Below are positions 43,972 through 53,700 of a DNA stretch of 64,000 nt, in pieces. The DNA lies in contig CAXBBM010000014.1 of NCBI GenBank assembly GCA_963973915.1, forward strand, positions 12,785-76,784, written 5' to 3'. Source of the stretch: Polycyclovorans sp002706265. GTDB taxonomy: Bacteria > Pseudomonadota > Gammaproteobacteria > Nevskiales > Nevskiaceae. The notes below the pieces were generated by a model. It ran no database searches. It was not told the origin of the DNA and worked only from the letters and a program-made list of their open reading frames with translations. The number at the start of each line of letters is the position of its first letter. The first letter of the stretch is position 1. A program made the position numbers and the translations under genes.

Positions 43972-45971
43972 AGTGAGATTCCGTCGTCGGGGTCGAGGGC
44001 GGCCAGCCGCGCCGCGCGCTGCAAGCGCGGATCAAGCTGGGACGGCAGAGGCAAAGGCGCGTCGTCTTCGTCATCGAGCAGCGCCAGGTCGCTAGCCACA
44101 TGCTCGGATGCGGGGTTGTAGGCGACGGCTTCGGACAGCTCGGGCTGGCGGCGTGGGCCGCCTTCGTCGGCTGCGGCGTCAGTGTCGGCAAAACCGGCAG
44201 CGACTGGCACGACAGGCGTGGAGGGAATCGCCAAGGTGCTCCAGTCATCCGGCCGCGCGCTCGGCGCATCGGCATAGCGGCCCGGTGCGAGCACAGGCGG
44301 CGGCAGCACGCGCTGCTTGAAATTGGCGTCGGCGTAGTAGCGCAGTTTCTGCGCCTTGATCGGCGGATGGCCCGAGACCATCACCACCGCCTCGTTGGTG
44401 GGAAGCTGCATCACTTCGCCTGGTGTCAGCAGTGGCCGTGCCGTCTCCTGCCGCGACACCATCAAGTGCCCGAGCCAGGGCGCGAGCCGATGGCCCGCGT
44501 AGTTGCGCTGCGCCCGCAATTCGGTGGCGGTGCCCAAGGTTTCCGAAATGCGTTTGGCGGTGCGCTCGTCGTTGGTCGCAAACGTCACGCGCACATGACA
44601 GTTGTCCAGAATCGAATGGTTCTGACCGTAGGCTTTGTCGATCTGGTTGAGCGATTGCGAAATCAGGAAGGCGCGCAGGCCGTAGCCCGCCATGAAGGCC
44701 AAGGCGCTCTCGAAAAAATCCAGCCGGCCCAGCGCCGGAAACTCGTCGAGCATCAGCAGCAGCTTGTGCCGGCGCGCCACGCCGTCGCTGCCATCGAGTG
44801 ATTCGGTGAGCCGCCGGCCGATCTGGTTGAGGATCAGGCGGATCAAAGGCTTGGTGCGGCTGATGTCGGACGGCGGCACCACCAGGTACAGCGACACCGG
44901 ATGCTCGGCAGTGATCAGGTCGGCGATGCGCCAGTCGCAGCGCGAGGTGACTTCGGCCACCGTGGGATCGCGGTAGAGGCCAAGGAAACTCATCGCGGTG
45001 GACAGCACGCCCGAGCGCTCGTTATCGCTCTTGTTGAGCACTTCGCGCGCGGCGGAGGCGACGACGGGATGCGGTGATTCGCCCAGATGATGCGTGGTCA
45101 TCATCCGATGAAGCGTCACCTCGAACGGGCATGCCGGGTCGGACAGGAAGTTGGCGACGCCACGCAGCGTCTTGTCTTCGCCGGCATAAAGCACATGCAG
45201 GATCGCGCCGACCAGCAGCGCGTGCGATGTCTTCTCCCAATGATTGCGGCGCTCCAATGCGCCTTCGGGATCGACCAGGATGTCAGCGATGTTCTGCACG
45301 TCGCGCACTTCATGCGCACCTCGCCGCACTTCAAGCAGCGGGTTGTAGGCTGCCGACCTGGCGTCGGTGGGGTTGAACAGCAGGCAATGCGAAAAGCGCG
45401 AGCGCCAGCCGGCGGTGATGGCCCAGTTCTCGCCCTTGATGTCGTGGATGACGGCCGACGCCGGCCAGCTCAACAAGGTCGGCACGACCAGCCCCACACC
45501 CTTGCCCGAGCGCGTGGGCGCGAAGGTCAGGACGTGTTCCGGCCCTTCATGGCGAAGGTATTGGTGCTCGAACTGGCCGAGGAAGACCCCGGCCGAACCG
45601 GCGAGACCGGCTGCGCGCACTTCGGCCACGTCGGCCCAGCGTGCCGAACCGTAGGTGGTGACGCGGCGGGCCAGCCGCGAGCGCCATACCGACAGGCCGA
45701 TGGCGACCACCACTGCCACCAGGCCACTGGAACCGGCGATGGCGCCGCCCTTGAGAAAGACGTGGGGCGCGTAGGCGTCGAAGAAGAACCACCACTCGAA
45801 CAGCCGCCACGGGTGATAGACCGGCGTACCGAAGAAGTCGAACCAGGGCGCGCCCAGGCGTAGCTGATAACCCAGGGCAGCGGCGGTCCACTGCGTGGCG
45901 GCCCACACCCCGGCGATCACGATGCCGAACACTGCCAGCACCTGACCGTACAGCACACCTGTTGCCTGCAT
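43968..45971 (-). CDS. traG: Type IV coupling protein TraG (VirD4)
   Basis: 667 residues. Two N-terminal membrane helices (about 10-30 and 75-95) precede the ATPase with Walker A APTRSGKGVGLVVPTLL near residue 155 and Walker B LLLMLDEFPALGRL near residue 415. The coupling protein links the relaxase-DNA complex to the Trb channel. The C-terminal 100 residues are low-complexity. It heads the transfer operon traG-copG-trbBCDEJLFGI. Confidence 0.95.
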   Translation of the reverse strand: MQATGVLYGQVLAVFGIVIAGVWAATQWTAAALGYQLRLGAPWFDFFGTPVYHPWRLFEWWFFFDAYAPHVFLKGGAIAGSSGLVAVVVAIGLSVWRSRLARRVTTYGSARWADVAEVRAAGLAGSAGVFLGQFEHQYLRHEGPEHVLTFAPTRSGKGVGLVVPTLLSWPASAVIHDIKGENWAITAGWRSRFSHCLLFNPTDARSAAYNPLLEVRRGAHEVRDVQNIADILVDPEGALERRNHWEKTSHALLVGAILHVLYAGEDKTLRGVANFLSDPACPFEVTLHRMMTTHHLGESPHPVVASAAREVLNKSDNERSGVLSTAMSFLGLYRDPTVAEVTSRCDWRIADLITAEHPVSLYLVVPPSDISRTKPLIRLILNQIGRRLTESLDGSDGVARRHKLLLMLDEFPALGRLDFFESALAFMAGYGLRAFLISQSLNQIDKAYGQNHSILDNCHVRVTFATNDERTAKRISETLGTATELRAQRNYAGHRLAPWLGHLMVSRQETARPLLTPGEVMQLPTNEAVVMVSGHPPIKAQKLRYYADANFKQRVLPPPVLAPGRYADAPSARPDDWSTLAIPSTPVVPVAAGFADTDAAADEGGPRRQPELSEAVAYNPASEHVASDLALLDDEDDAPLPLPSQLDPRLQRAARLAALDPDDGISL

Positions 45972-46190
45972 TCCGGCCTCCGAATGTCTCCTGTACCTTG
46001 CGCGGCGAAGCGAGTGCCGCAGGTATCAGGTTCGGTGCCGGATCAGTGCAGGTCAAAGACTGTTATCGGCAAAATGCAGGGCGAAAACTGCAATAATTCC
46101 GGCTGGCGCGCGTGTGGGACAACCGCTGCGCACGAGCGCACACTGCGGCATATCGATAAGCCGGACGTTTTTTTCACCCAATACGTCGGA

Positions 46191-46439
46191 TCAGAACCTC
46201 GGTTCTTCCGCCGGCGGCGTATAGGGCACGTCGCCGTCGCCCATGAAGCGCCGGCGGGTTGCCTCGGCCACCGCGTTGCACAACTCATCGCCGAGCGCGG
46301 CAGGGTTGTTTCGGCATTGCTCGCGCAGTTCGGCGAGTCGTTCCGGATTGGCGATCAGCGATTCGACAGTCTCCGGCGGTGCCGAGTCGCCACAGGCGAT
46401 CATCATCAATGCAAGCGATAACACCGTGAGTATTCTCAT
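46191..46439 (-). CDS. EexN-family entry-exclusion lipoprotein
   Basis: 82 residues. A lipoprotein signal with the box MIAC near residue 16 is followed by ETVESLIANPERLAELREQCRNNPAALGDELCNAV, the EexN pattern of conserved Cys and NP. The C-terminus RRRFMGDGDVPYTPP resembles the TrbJ end (RRRFLGEGTPYTP), an odd shared motif. Such proteins block redundant transfer into cells that already carry the element. The ATG overlaps the lysR stop by 4 bp. The 219 bp from here to traG show no gene. Confidence 0.78.
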   Translation of the reverse strand: MRILTVLSLALMMIACGDSAPPETVESLIANPERLAELREQCRNNPAALGDELCNAVAEATRRRFMGDGDVPYTPPAEEPRF

Positions 46440-47365
46440 GGCTCCATCTCCTTCGTGATGTCAGATTGATGCAAAGGCGTGTCCACGCCGATCGGACTGA
46501 CCCGATCAATGAAGCGGCTCAAGGTCTCGGACGGGTCTTCATCCCGTCGCAGCAGATAGGTGATGAGGGTCGGGGAACGGCCTGCCAAGGGGCGACCGAC
46601 TACATCCCCGTCCCGGCAGGCGATGAGCTGCGAGGCACCGACCAATGCCAGCGCATAACCTGCCGCCACCAGCGTCAGCATCAGTTCCAGCGAAGTCACC
46701 TGTTCGGCGATGAGAGGGTCCACGTCTGCGCGACGCAGGATGCGAGCGATCTGCTGCCCATAGCCTTCGCAGGACTGCGGATCGCACATCACCAGCGGAT
46801 AGCGCAGCACCTCGTCCAACGGAATGCGCTTGTGAATCAGCAGAGGGTGTCGCGCCGGCAGAACGACCACCAGCGGATCGCTCCATGCCGGCTCGGCCAC
46901 AATGCCATCCCCGACCTCGGCCGACTGGGCGAAGCCTACATCGTACAGGTCGTCGTGCAATCCCCTGATTTGCTGTGACAGGGGCACCTCGAACAGGCGG
47001 ACCTCGATATCGGGATCGTCCTGGCGGCACTGCGCCAGCAAGGCGCTCAGGCGCGGCGGCGTAATCCCGTCGGACAAGGCAACGCGCAGTTGATCCTGGT
47101 AGCCGGCGGCGACGGCCTCGACACTGTTCCGTGCCTGCTCCAGCACAGCGAAAACGCGCCGGACATGCTCCAGGAATACCTGGCCCGCGCGGGTCAGTCG
47201 CGTGCTGCGGGTCGTCCGGTCAAACAGACGAGCACCCAGCTTCTCCTCCAGTTCCTTGATGGCGCGCGACAGCGGCGACTGCTCAATATGCAGACGCTGA
47301 GCTGCACGCCCGAAGTGCAGTTCCTCGGCTACCACAATGAAGTAACGAAGATGGCGTAGCTCCAT
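46436..47365 (-). CDS. LysR-family transcriptional regulator of the ICE
   Basis: 309 residues from the ATG at 47365 (TGAGG at 6 nt); an ATG at 47377 is also in frame. The N-terminal winged HTH reads ELRHLRYFIVVAEELHFGRAAQRLHIEQSPLSRAIKELE in part; the substrate-binding domain follows from about residue 90. A lysR gene at this place, before traG, is usual in Tn4371-like ICEs. The effector is unknown. It is translationally coupled to eexN. Confidence 0.9.
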   Translation of the reverse strand: MELRHLRYFIVVAEELHFGRAAQRLHIEQSPLSRAIKELEEKLGARLFDRTTRSTRLTRAGQVFLEHVRRVFAVLEQARNSVEAVAAGYQDQLRVALSDGITPPRLSALLAQCRQDDPDIEVRLFEVPLSQQIRGLHDDLYDVGFAQSAEVGDGIVAEPAWSDPLVVVLPARHPLLIHKRIPLDEVLRYPLVMCDPQSCEGYGQQIARILRRADVDPLIAEQVTSLELMLTLVAAGYALALVGASQLIACRDGDVVGRPLAGRSPTLITYLLRRDEDPSETLSRFIDRVSPIGVDTPLHQSDITKEMEP

Positions 47366-47470
47366 AGGCATCCTCATGCCGTTTTTCTGTTCGTCTTCTG
47401 ATTGGATTCATCCATCAATCAGCATCAGTCACGTTCCAAGACACGATTGCTTGCGGGAATCGCTGCACCA

Positions 47471-48799
47471 TCATCCGGGCCATCGCCGATGCAGCGTGTC
47501 GATGACGAACTGATGCGCGTGCGGTGCCAAGCCATGCGATTCAAAATGCGGATGGTTGCTCGGCAAGTCTTCATGGTCGTGAACCAGGACGATCTGATCG
47601 TCCGATGGCCAACTCCGTATCGCAACGAACAATCCCGCTATCGCAAGAACACTCAGAGCAGCAAGGGCGACTCCCAAGCCAAGCTTTAGACCGACCCAGC
47701 CCGCCAGTGGATACGCCAACAGCCAGCACACATGTGAGAAGGAGAACTGGGCAGCAAAGACGGCCGGCAAATCCTCATTGTGAGCAGAACGCCGTATCAG
47801 CCGCCCTCCTGGTGTTACCAAGCCAGCGTAGGCCATCCCCATCAGTCCCCAGGCTGGCAGCAGTGTTGCCCAGCCGCGCCAGTTTGGCAGCGCAACCCAG
47901 ACTGTCGTGATGGCCAATAGCACCACCACCATCACGGCCGCGGCCGTTAACATCACCTGGCGGTCAGACCGCTTGTCGAGCACCTTGGGCAGCAGTAGTG
48001 CAGCCAGCATCGATCCTCCACCAAACGTCGCCAGCGCCAGCGCAAGTTGTTGCTCGCCTCCACCCAGGAACTCCCGAACGATCACCACGGTGTTGACGAA
48101 CACCATCGCCCCACCGGCGGCGGCACACAGATTCAAGGCGAGCAGCCCGCGCAGTCGCGGTGTTTGCAGGTAGATGCGTGTGCCACGCAGGATGCGTTCG
48201 ACCAGCCCCTCGCTACGGTCCGTGACGACGGTTTTCGGGAGCGCTGCTACCAGAATCAATCCTGCCGACAGCACGAAGCCGAAGGCGGTGCCAACAAAAA
48301 GACCATGGAAGCTGATCCAGGTCAGCAGGATTGCCGCCAGGGTCGGACTGAAAAGACTCTCCAGGTCATAGGCGATACGTGACAAGGACAATGCCTGCGT
48401 GTAATCGCGTTCCTCGGGAAGCACCTCGGGGATCAACGACTGGAACAGTGGCGTGAAACAGGCGGAAGCTGCCTGCAAGATCGCGATCAACAGGTAGATC
48501 TGCCAGATCTCGGTCACGAAGGGCAGTACCAGTACCACGCCGGCACGAATGACATCGAGTGAAATCAGTGTGGCCTTCCGCTTGGCCGGCGGCACCAGGG
48601 CGCCAGCCAACGGCGCCAGCAGCACATAGACTGCCATCTTGATTGCCAGCGCCGTGCCCAGTACCGCCCCGGCGCTCGGGCCGGCCAGCTCGTAGGCCAA
48701 CAGGGCGAGGGCCACCGTGGCCAGCCCGGTGCCAATCAGCGCCGTCATCTGCGCGAGAAAAAGCTGCCGGAAGCCGGCGTGGCGAAGAATTCCGAGCAT
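47471..48799 (-). CDS. MFS transporter with His-rich C-terminus
   Basis: 442 residues from the ATG at 48799, chosen for the GGAGTGGG upstream. Twelve hydrophobic segments fit the major facilitator fold, with the AP-LAGALVPPAKRKATLISLD loop between helices 2 and 3. The cytoplasmic tail carries eight His within about 40 residues (HDHED, NHPHF, SHG, PHAH). Together with the neighbouring czc genes, this suggests metal export or metal sensing. It is the last gene of the metal cargo before lysR. Confidence 0.85.
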   Translation of the reverse strand: MLGILRHAGFRQLFLAQMTALIGTGLATVALALLAYELAGPSAGAVLGTALAIKMAVYVLLAPLAGALVPPAKRKATLISLDVIRAGVVLVLPFVTEIWQIYLLIAILQAASACFTPLFQSLIPEVLPEERDYTQALSLSRIAYDLESLFSPTLAAILLTWISFHGLFVGTAFGFVLSAGLILVAALPKTVVTDRSEGLVERILRGTRIYLQTPRLRGLLALNLCAAAGGAMVFVNTVVIVREFLGGGEQQLALALATFGGGSMLAALLLPKVLDKRSDRQVMLTAAAVMVVVLLAITTVWVALPNWRGWATLLPAWGLMGMAYAGLVTPGGRLIRRSAHNEDLPAVFAAQFSFSHVCWLLAYPLAGWVGLKLGLGVALAALSVLAIAGLFVAIRSWPSDDQIVLVHDHEDLPSNHPHFESHGLAPHAHQFVIDTLHRRWPG

Positions 48800-48867
48800 C
48801 GAACCCACTCCAGTCATCCAAATCAACACAGAGGGTGCCGCGCCTTGCTGGTGCAGCACCCAGGCTT

Positions 48868-49119
48868 TCAGTCGTCTTTGTCCTTATCCGACGACCGGGG
48901 CGCCGTCCCGCTCTGTTTCTCCGCATCGCATCGCGCCTTGAGTGCCTTGACCTCCGGGTACGAAACATCGTTCGTGTAGCGTCTCGTATCGGCCAGTTGG
49001 GCGCAGGTGGTGGGTATGAGCTTGTCATCGTCGTCATGCCCGCCAGGGTGAGCGAACGCCGTCACGGAAACGGCGGATGCACACGCGATAACAGCAAACA
49101 CCAGAGTGCGAATAGTCAT
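48868..49119 (-). CDS. Small exported His/Asp-rich protein of the metal cassette
   Basis: 83 residues. A strong AAAGGAGA Shine-Dalgarno precedes the ATG. A Sec signal peptide (cleavage near AFA) is followed directly by HPGGHDDDDK, likely a metal-binding stretch at the mature N-terminus, and two Cys in TTCAQLADTRRY and ALKARC. The charged tail ends in KDKDD. The family is not known to me; a periplasmic metal-binding role is inferred from context. Confidence 0.7.
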   Translation of the reverse strand: MTIRTLVFAVIACASAVSVTAFAHPGGHDDDDKLIPTTCAQLADTRRYTNDVSYPEVKALKARCDAEKQSGTAPRSSDKDKDD

Positions 49120-49182
49120 GGTAAAAATCTCCTTTCAAATGGAACCAGTGTTCTCAACGGGGTTAAACGTGGATGGAAACCG

Positions 49183-49203
49183 ACTGCCATTTGCAATGGC
49201 AGT
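49183..49203. repeat. Perfect palindrome before the small exported-protein gene
   Basis: ACTGCCATT and AATGGCAGT around TGC, 64 bp upstream of the ATG at 49119 and after the stop of the anchor-protein gene. It could be an operator or a transcript-end hairpin; no T run follows on the minus strand. Confidence 0.4.
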
Positions 49204-49257
49204 CCTGCATTGGCCAATACCAGTGCTGCCGGCATTGGCGCATCACCTGAGTGATGT

Positions 49258-49905
49258 TCAAATCACGCGCTTCATTTCGGCGTACTGACCGCGCGTTCGA
49301 ATGATGACGGTCACATCGGCGCTTCCTCGATTTCGCCAGAACCAGCCATGATTACCATCAAAGGCGGCTTCGAGAACACCTTCGTCGGACGGCACACCAC
49401 GCCCTTTTTCATAGCTGATGGACTGCCCACCGCCATCACCATGGGTGTCGAAATTCACGACACCGCCTTGCGCGACCCAACTGAATTCCGCCCGTTCTCC
49501 GGCTTGCATCACCAGTTTGATTTCGGTGCCTTGTCCGGGTGTGAGCACGACCTGCATTTCATCTCGCCAGCTTTCCGCTGCCGCTGGCTGACTCGCAGCA
49601 GAACTTGCCCCGGTGTCCTGCGGCGTTGCCACCTCACTGACGGTGGCCGGCTTTGCAGCCGCTTGTGCTGCGGCGGCATCCATTGCCGCATCAATGGCCG
49701 CTTCCTCAGCCAACTGCGCCTTGATTTCCCCCATCTCGGTCAACCCGAGCACACGACCGATTCCGGTGGGGTCGACTGCATACTCGGACGGCAGTACGAT
49801 CGTGATCAGAATCGCGATGGCAGCAACCAACGCAATGAGTGTCGAGCGCAGCAACTGCTCTGAGGTTGGCAAATCGTCGAGGGTTGGTTTGGTTACGTTG
49901 TGCAT
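49258..49905 (-). CDS. Transmembrane anchor protein of the metal cassette
   Basis: 215 residues: one membrane helix at about 20-39 (TLIALVAAIAILITIVLP), a helical Ala-rich linker (about 65-110), and a C-terminal beta-rich domain with WVAQGGVVNFDTHGDGGG, YEKGRG and FDGNHGWFWRNRG. Proteins with this layout recur next to HupE-like and czc genes on mobile elements, but no biochemical role is assigned. The His and aromatic residues near the end could form a metal site. It lies 22 bp after the HupE/UreJ-like gene. Confidence 0.7.
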   Translation of the reverse strand: MHNVTKPTLDDLPTSEQLLRSTLIALVAAIAILITIVLPSEYAVDPTGIGRVLGLTEMGEIKAQLAEEAAIDAAMDAAAAQAAAKPATVSEVATPQDTGASSAASQPAAAESWRDEMQVVLTPGQGTEIKLVMQAGERAEFSWVAQGGVVNFDTHGDGGGQSISYEKGRGVPSDEGVLEAAFDGNHGWFWRNRGSADVTVIIRTRGQYAEMKRVI

Positions 49906-49927
49906 AAAAATTTTCTCCGTGTGCGGT

Positions 49928-50665
49928 TCAAGAAACGAAATAGCCGGTGATTTGGTACCCGATCAAAATGAATCCGGCACACATCATTGCTACGTTCGCG
50001 GTATAGGCATGGCGCCAAAAGCTGGTTGTTCGACGCCAGTAACCCATCACAATCAGGATCGTGCCAAGCGCCAAAAGTTGACCAATCTCAACGCCGACGT
50101 TGAATGCCAATAGATTGGGAATCAGGCCATCAGGTGAGATGTCGTACTCGATAATTTTCGTGGACAGCCCGAAGCCGTGAAACAAGCCGAAGATCAGAGT
50201 TGCATGTTTCGTGTTTGGCTGAAATCCGAGCCATCGTTGAAACGCACCGATATTGTCGAGCGCCTTATAAACTACCGACAACCCAATGATGGCGTCGATG
50301 ATGTAGCTGTTGATTCCTATATTGAAATACACGCCAAGCAGCATCGTGGTCGAATGCCCGATGGCGAACAGCGTCACGTACAAGGCGATGTGTTTCATCT
50401 TGTACAGGAAGAAAATCACACCGAACAGGAACAGGATGTGGTCGTACCCGGTCGCCATGTGCTTGGCACCGAGATAGACGAAAGACAACAGGTGGATGCC
50501 TGTGATCTCCTGAATGTAACCTTTGTCGCCTTCGGCGACTGCATGCGCCAACGCTTCGTTGGCGCTCGCAAACAGAAGCAATATCACAGCCCCAAAAAAC
50601 AGGGCCACTCGATGCCAGGCAGGCAGATACAAACCTGGCACGCTTTCAGAAAGTCTTTCATTCAT
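49928..50665 (-). CDS. HupE/UreJ-family membrane protein
   Basis: 245 residues from the ATG at 50665, with GAGG 10 nt upstream; the ATG at 50674 overlaps that site. A signal-like first helix ends in EALAHA, then about six membrane helices with the family motifs GYDHILFLFGVIFFLY, FAIGHSTTM and FGLFHGFGLS, all rich in His and Asp. HupE/UreJ proteins are linked to nickel or cobalt uptake; in this cluster the direction and metal are uncertain. Its base composition is lower in GC than the neighbouring czc genes. Confidence 0.82.
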   Translation of the reverse strand: MNERLSESVPGLYLPAWHRVALFFGAVILLLFASANEALAHAVAEGDKGYIQEITGIHLLSFVYLGAKHMATGYDHILFLFGVIFFLYKMKHIALYVTLFAIGHSTTMLLGVYFNIGINSYIIDAIIGLSVVYKALDNIGAFQRWLGFQPNTKHATLIFGLFHGFGLSTKIIEYDISPDGLIPNLLAFNVGVEIGQLLALGTILIVMGYWRRTTSFWRHAYTANVAMMCAGFILIGYQITGYFVS

Positions 50666-50725
50666 AAATGTCATACCTCAATGTTTACTTACAGATGTTC
50701 TTGTGCATCACGCATAGCGAGTGGA

Positions 50726-50755
50726 CTCCGGTGGTCGCTCGGGCGACCACCGGAG
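50726..50755. repeat. Very stable 13-bp hairpin between czcA and the HupE-like gene
   Basis: CTCCGGTGGTCGC and GCGACCACCGGAG close on the tetraloop TCGG. It lies 22 bp after the czcA stop on the minus strand. With no T run after it, it may be an mRNA-processing or stabilising hairpin rather than a simple terminator. Confidence 0.6.
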
Positions 50756-50777
50756 CCGGACGGGATCGGCGTCTACG

Positions 50778-53700
50778 TCACACCGCCTTTGCCTCCTCGC
50801 GCTCAGCGTTTCGGTGAACGAGGCGGTACAGCGCCGGCAGCACCAACAGCGTCAGCAGGGTCGAGGAGATGATCCCGCCAATGACCACGGTGGCGAGCGG
50901 ACGCTGCACCTCTGCGCCTGTCCCGACGTTGATGGCCATCGGTATGAAGCCGAGGCTCGCAACCAGGGCGGTCATCAGCACCGGACGCAATCGCGTCATG
51001 GCACCGTTGACGATGGCATCCTGTAGCGGAACGCCATCGTGGAGCAGCTTGCGGATGAAGCTCACCATCACCAGCCCGTTGAGCACGGCCACGCCCGAGA
51101 GCGCGATGAAGCCGACACCCGCCGAGATCGAGAGCGGAATATCACGCAGCCACAAGGCGGCTACCCCTCCGGTCAGCGCCAAGGGCACACCGCTGAAGAT
51201 GATCAGCGCATCCCGGCCCGAACCGAAGGCCATGAACAGCAGGCCGAAGATCATGACCAGCACCACGGGCACCACCACCGACAGGCGTTGACCGGCCGAG
51301 ATGAGTTGTTCAAAGGTGCCGCCATAATCGACCCAGTAGCCATCAGGCAATTCAATCTGGCGGCTCACCCTTTCGCGCAGTTCCTCCACGAACGAGCCCA
51401 GGTCACGCTCGCGCACGTTGCTGGTGACAACCACCCGGCGCTTGCCATTTTCCCGGCTGATCTGGTTGGGTCCGAGCGTCACTTCGATCGACGCAAGCTG
51501 GCCGAGCGGCACGTAGGCGGCCTGGCCTAGACCGGCAGCGATACCGGTCGGCACCGGAATTGGCAGGGATGCCAGTGCCTTCGGGTCTTGACGCTGCACT
51601 TCCGGCAGCCGCACCACGATATCGAAGCGGCGGTCGCCCTCGAACACCTGACCGGCGACGGCGCCGCCCAGTGCAATCGCCACAGTCTGCTGCACGTCGT
51701 CGATCGCCAGGCCATAGCGAGAGAGCGCTTCCAGGTTCGGTGTGATCGTCATCAGTGGCAGGCCCGTCACCTGTTCGACCGCCACATCCGCCGCCCCGGT
51801 AATGTTCTCGGCCAGTGCCTCGATCTGCGCACCAAGCCCGGCCAGTTCATCCATGTCGTCGCCGAATACCTTGATGGCCACCTCTGCACGTACGCCGGCG
51901 AGCAACTCGTTCATGCGCATCTGTACTGGCTGCAAGAACTCATAGTTGCTGCCAGGGATCGCGCGGACAGCTTTATCCAGCTCAGCAACCAGAGCCGTCT
52001 TCGGTTTGCGCGGATTGGGCCAGTCACTACGATCTTTGAGCATGATGAAGGTATCGGCCACCGACGGCGGCATGGGGTCAGTGGCGACCTCCGCGGTACC
52101 GATCTTGGAGACCACTTCCGACACCTCGGGAAACGCTTTGAGTGTGTCTTCAAGTTGGCGTTGCATGCCGATCGCCTGAGTCAGACTGGTACCGGGAATG
52201 CGCAGGGCGTGCAGGGCGATGTCGCCCTCGTCCAGGTCCGGGATGAACTCGGTGCCCAGGCGCGTCGCTAGCAGGGCCGACAGCACCACCAGCACCACCG
52301 CCGCCGCGACCACCAGGACACGCAGCTTGATCGCCTGCTTGAGCAAGGGCGTGTAGACGCGGCTGATACCTCGCATCAGCCTGGTTTCCTTCTCGGACAC
52401 CTTGCCGGTGACTATCATGGCGATGGCGGCCGGCACGAAGGTCAGCGACAACGCCATCGCGGCAGTCAGCGCCATCACCACGGTCAGGGCCATCGGATGG
52501 AACATCTTTCCTTCCACGCCGGACAGCGCGAAGATCGGCAGGTAAACGATCGTGATGATGAACATGCCGAACAGGGCAGGCTTGATGACTTCGGCACCCG
52601 CCTTGGCCGCCAGGTCGAAGCGCTCGTCGCGGGTCAGCAGGCGGCCGAGCTGGCGCTGTCGCTCGCTGAAGCGGCGCAGGGAGTTTTCCACGATAATCAC
52701 TGCGCCATCGACGATCAGGCCGAAGTCCAGCGCCCCCAGACTCATCAGGTTGGCCGAGACCCGGTTCTGTACCATGCCCGTGATCGTCATCAACATGGCG
52801 AGCGGAATCACTGCTGCGGTGATCAGCGCCGCCCGGATGTTGCCCAACAACAGGAACAGTACCGCGATAACCAGCAGCGCTCCCTCGATGAGATTCTTCT
52901 GCACGGTGGCAATGGCGCGATCGACGAGATTCGTCCGGTCGTAGACCGCGTGCGCATTTACGCCTTCCGGCAGTGTGGCATCGATCTCCGCCAGACGCTC
53001 CGCAACACGCTGAGCAACGGCACGGCTGTTCTCGCCGATCCGCATGATCACCGTGCCCAGCACAATCTCTTCGCCGTCCTTGGTCGCCGCACCTGTCCGC
53101 AGATCACTGCCCTCGATCACGTCGGCGACGTCACCGACGCGCAACGGCAAGCCATCGCGCGTCGCCACCACGATCTGGCGCAGCCCCTGGATGTCGGCCA
53201 CCTGGCCGGGGATGCGGATCAGGTATTGCTCGCCGAAGCGCTCGATATAGCCCGCACCGACGTTGGCATTGTTGCGAGCAACGGCATCCAGCAGGTCGCC
53301 CATTGTCAACTCGTACGCCAACAGCTTGACCGGATTGGGCGTGATGTGGAGCTGGCGCTCGTAACCGCCGATGGTGTTGATCTCGGTTACGCCCTGCAAA
53401 TTCCGGAGCTGCGGGCGAACCACCCAGTCCTGTAGCGTGCGCAATTCGGTCGGCGTCCATAGCTCCTCGTAACCCGGTTCCGGCTCCAGGGTGTACATGA
53501 AAATCTCGCCCAGGCCGGTCGCCACCGGTCCGAGCGTGGGGTTCAAGCCCACCGGGATCTGCGAGGACGCCTGTTGCAGGCGCTCGGCGATCTGCTGCCG
53601 CGCAAAGTAGATGTCGGTGCCATCCTCGAAGACTACGGTTACCTGCGACAGCCCATAGCGCGAAATCGAGCGGGTGTAGTCCAGTCGGGCGAGGCCGGCA

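Noticed and set aside
47890..48382. Plus-strand frames opposite the MFS gene
   Set aside because: Low-complexity Ser/Thr/Pro-rich shadows of membrane helices coded on the other strand.
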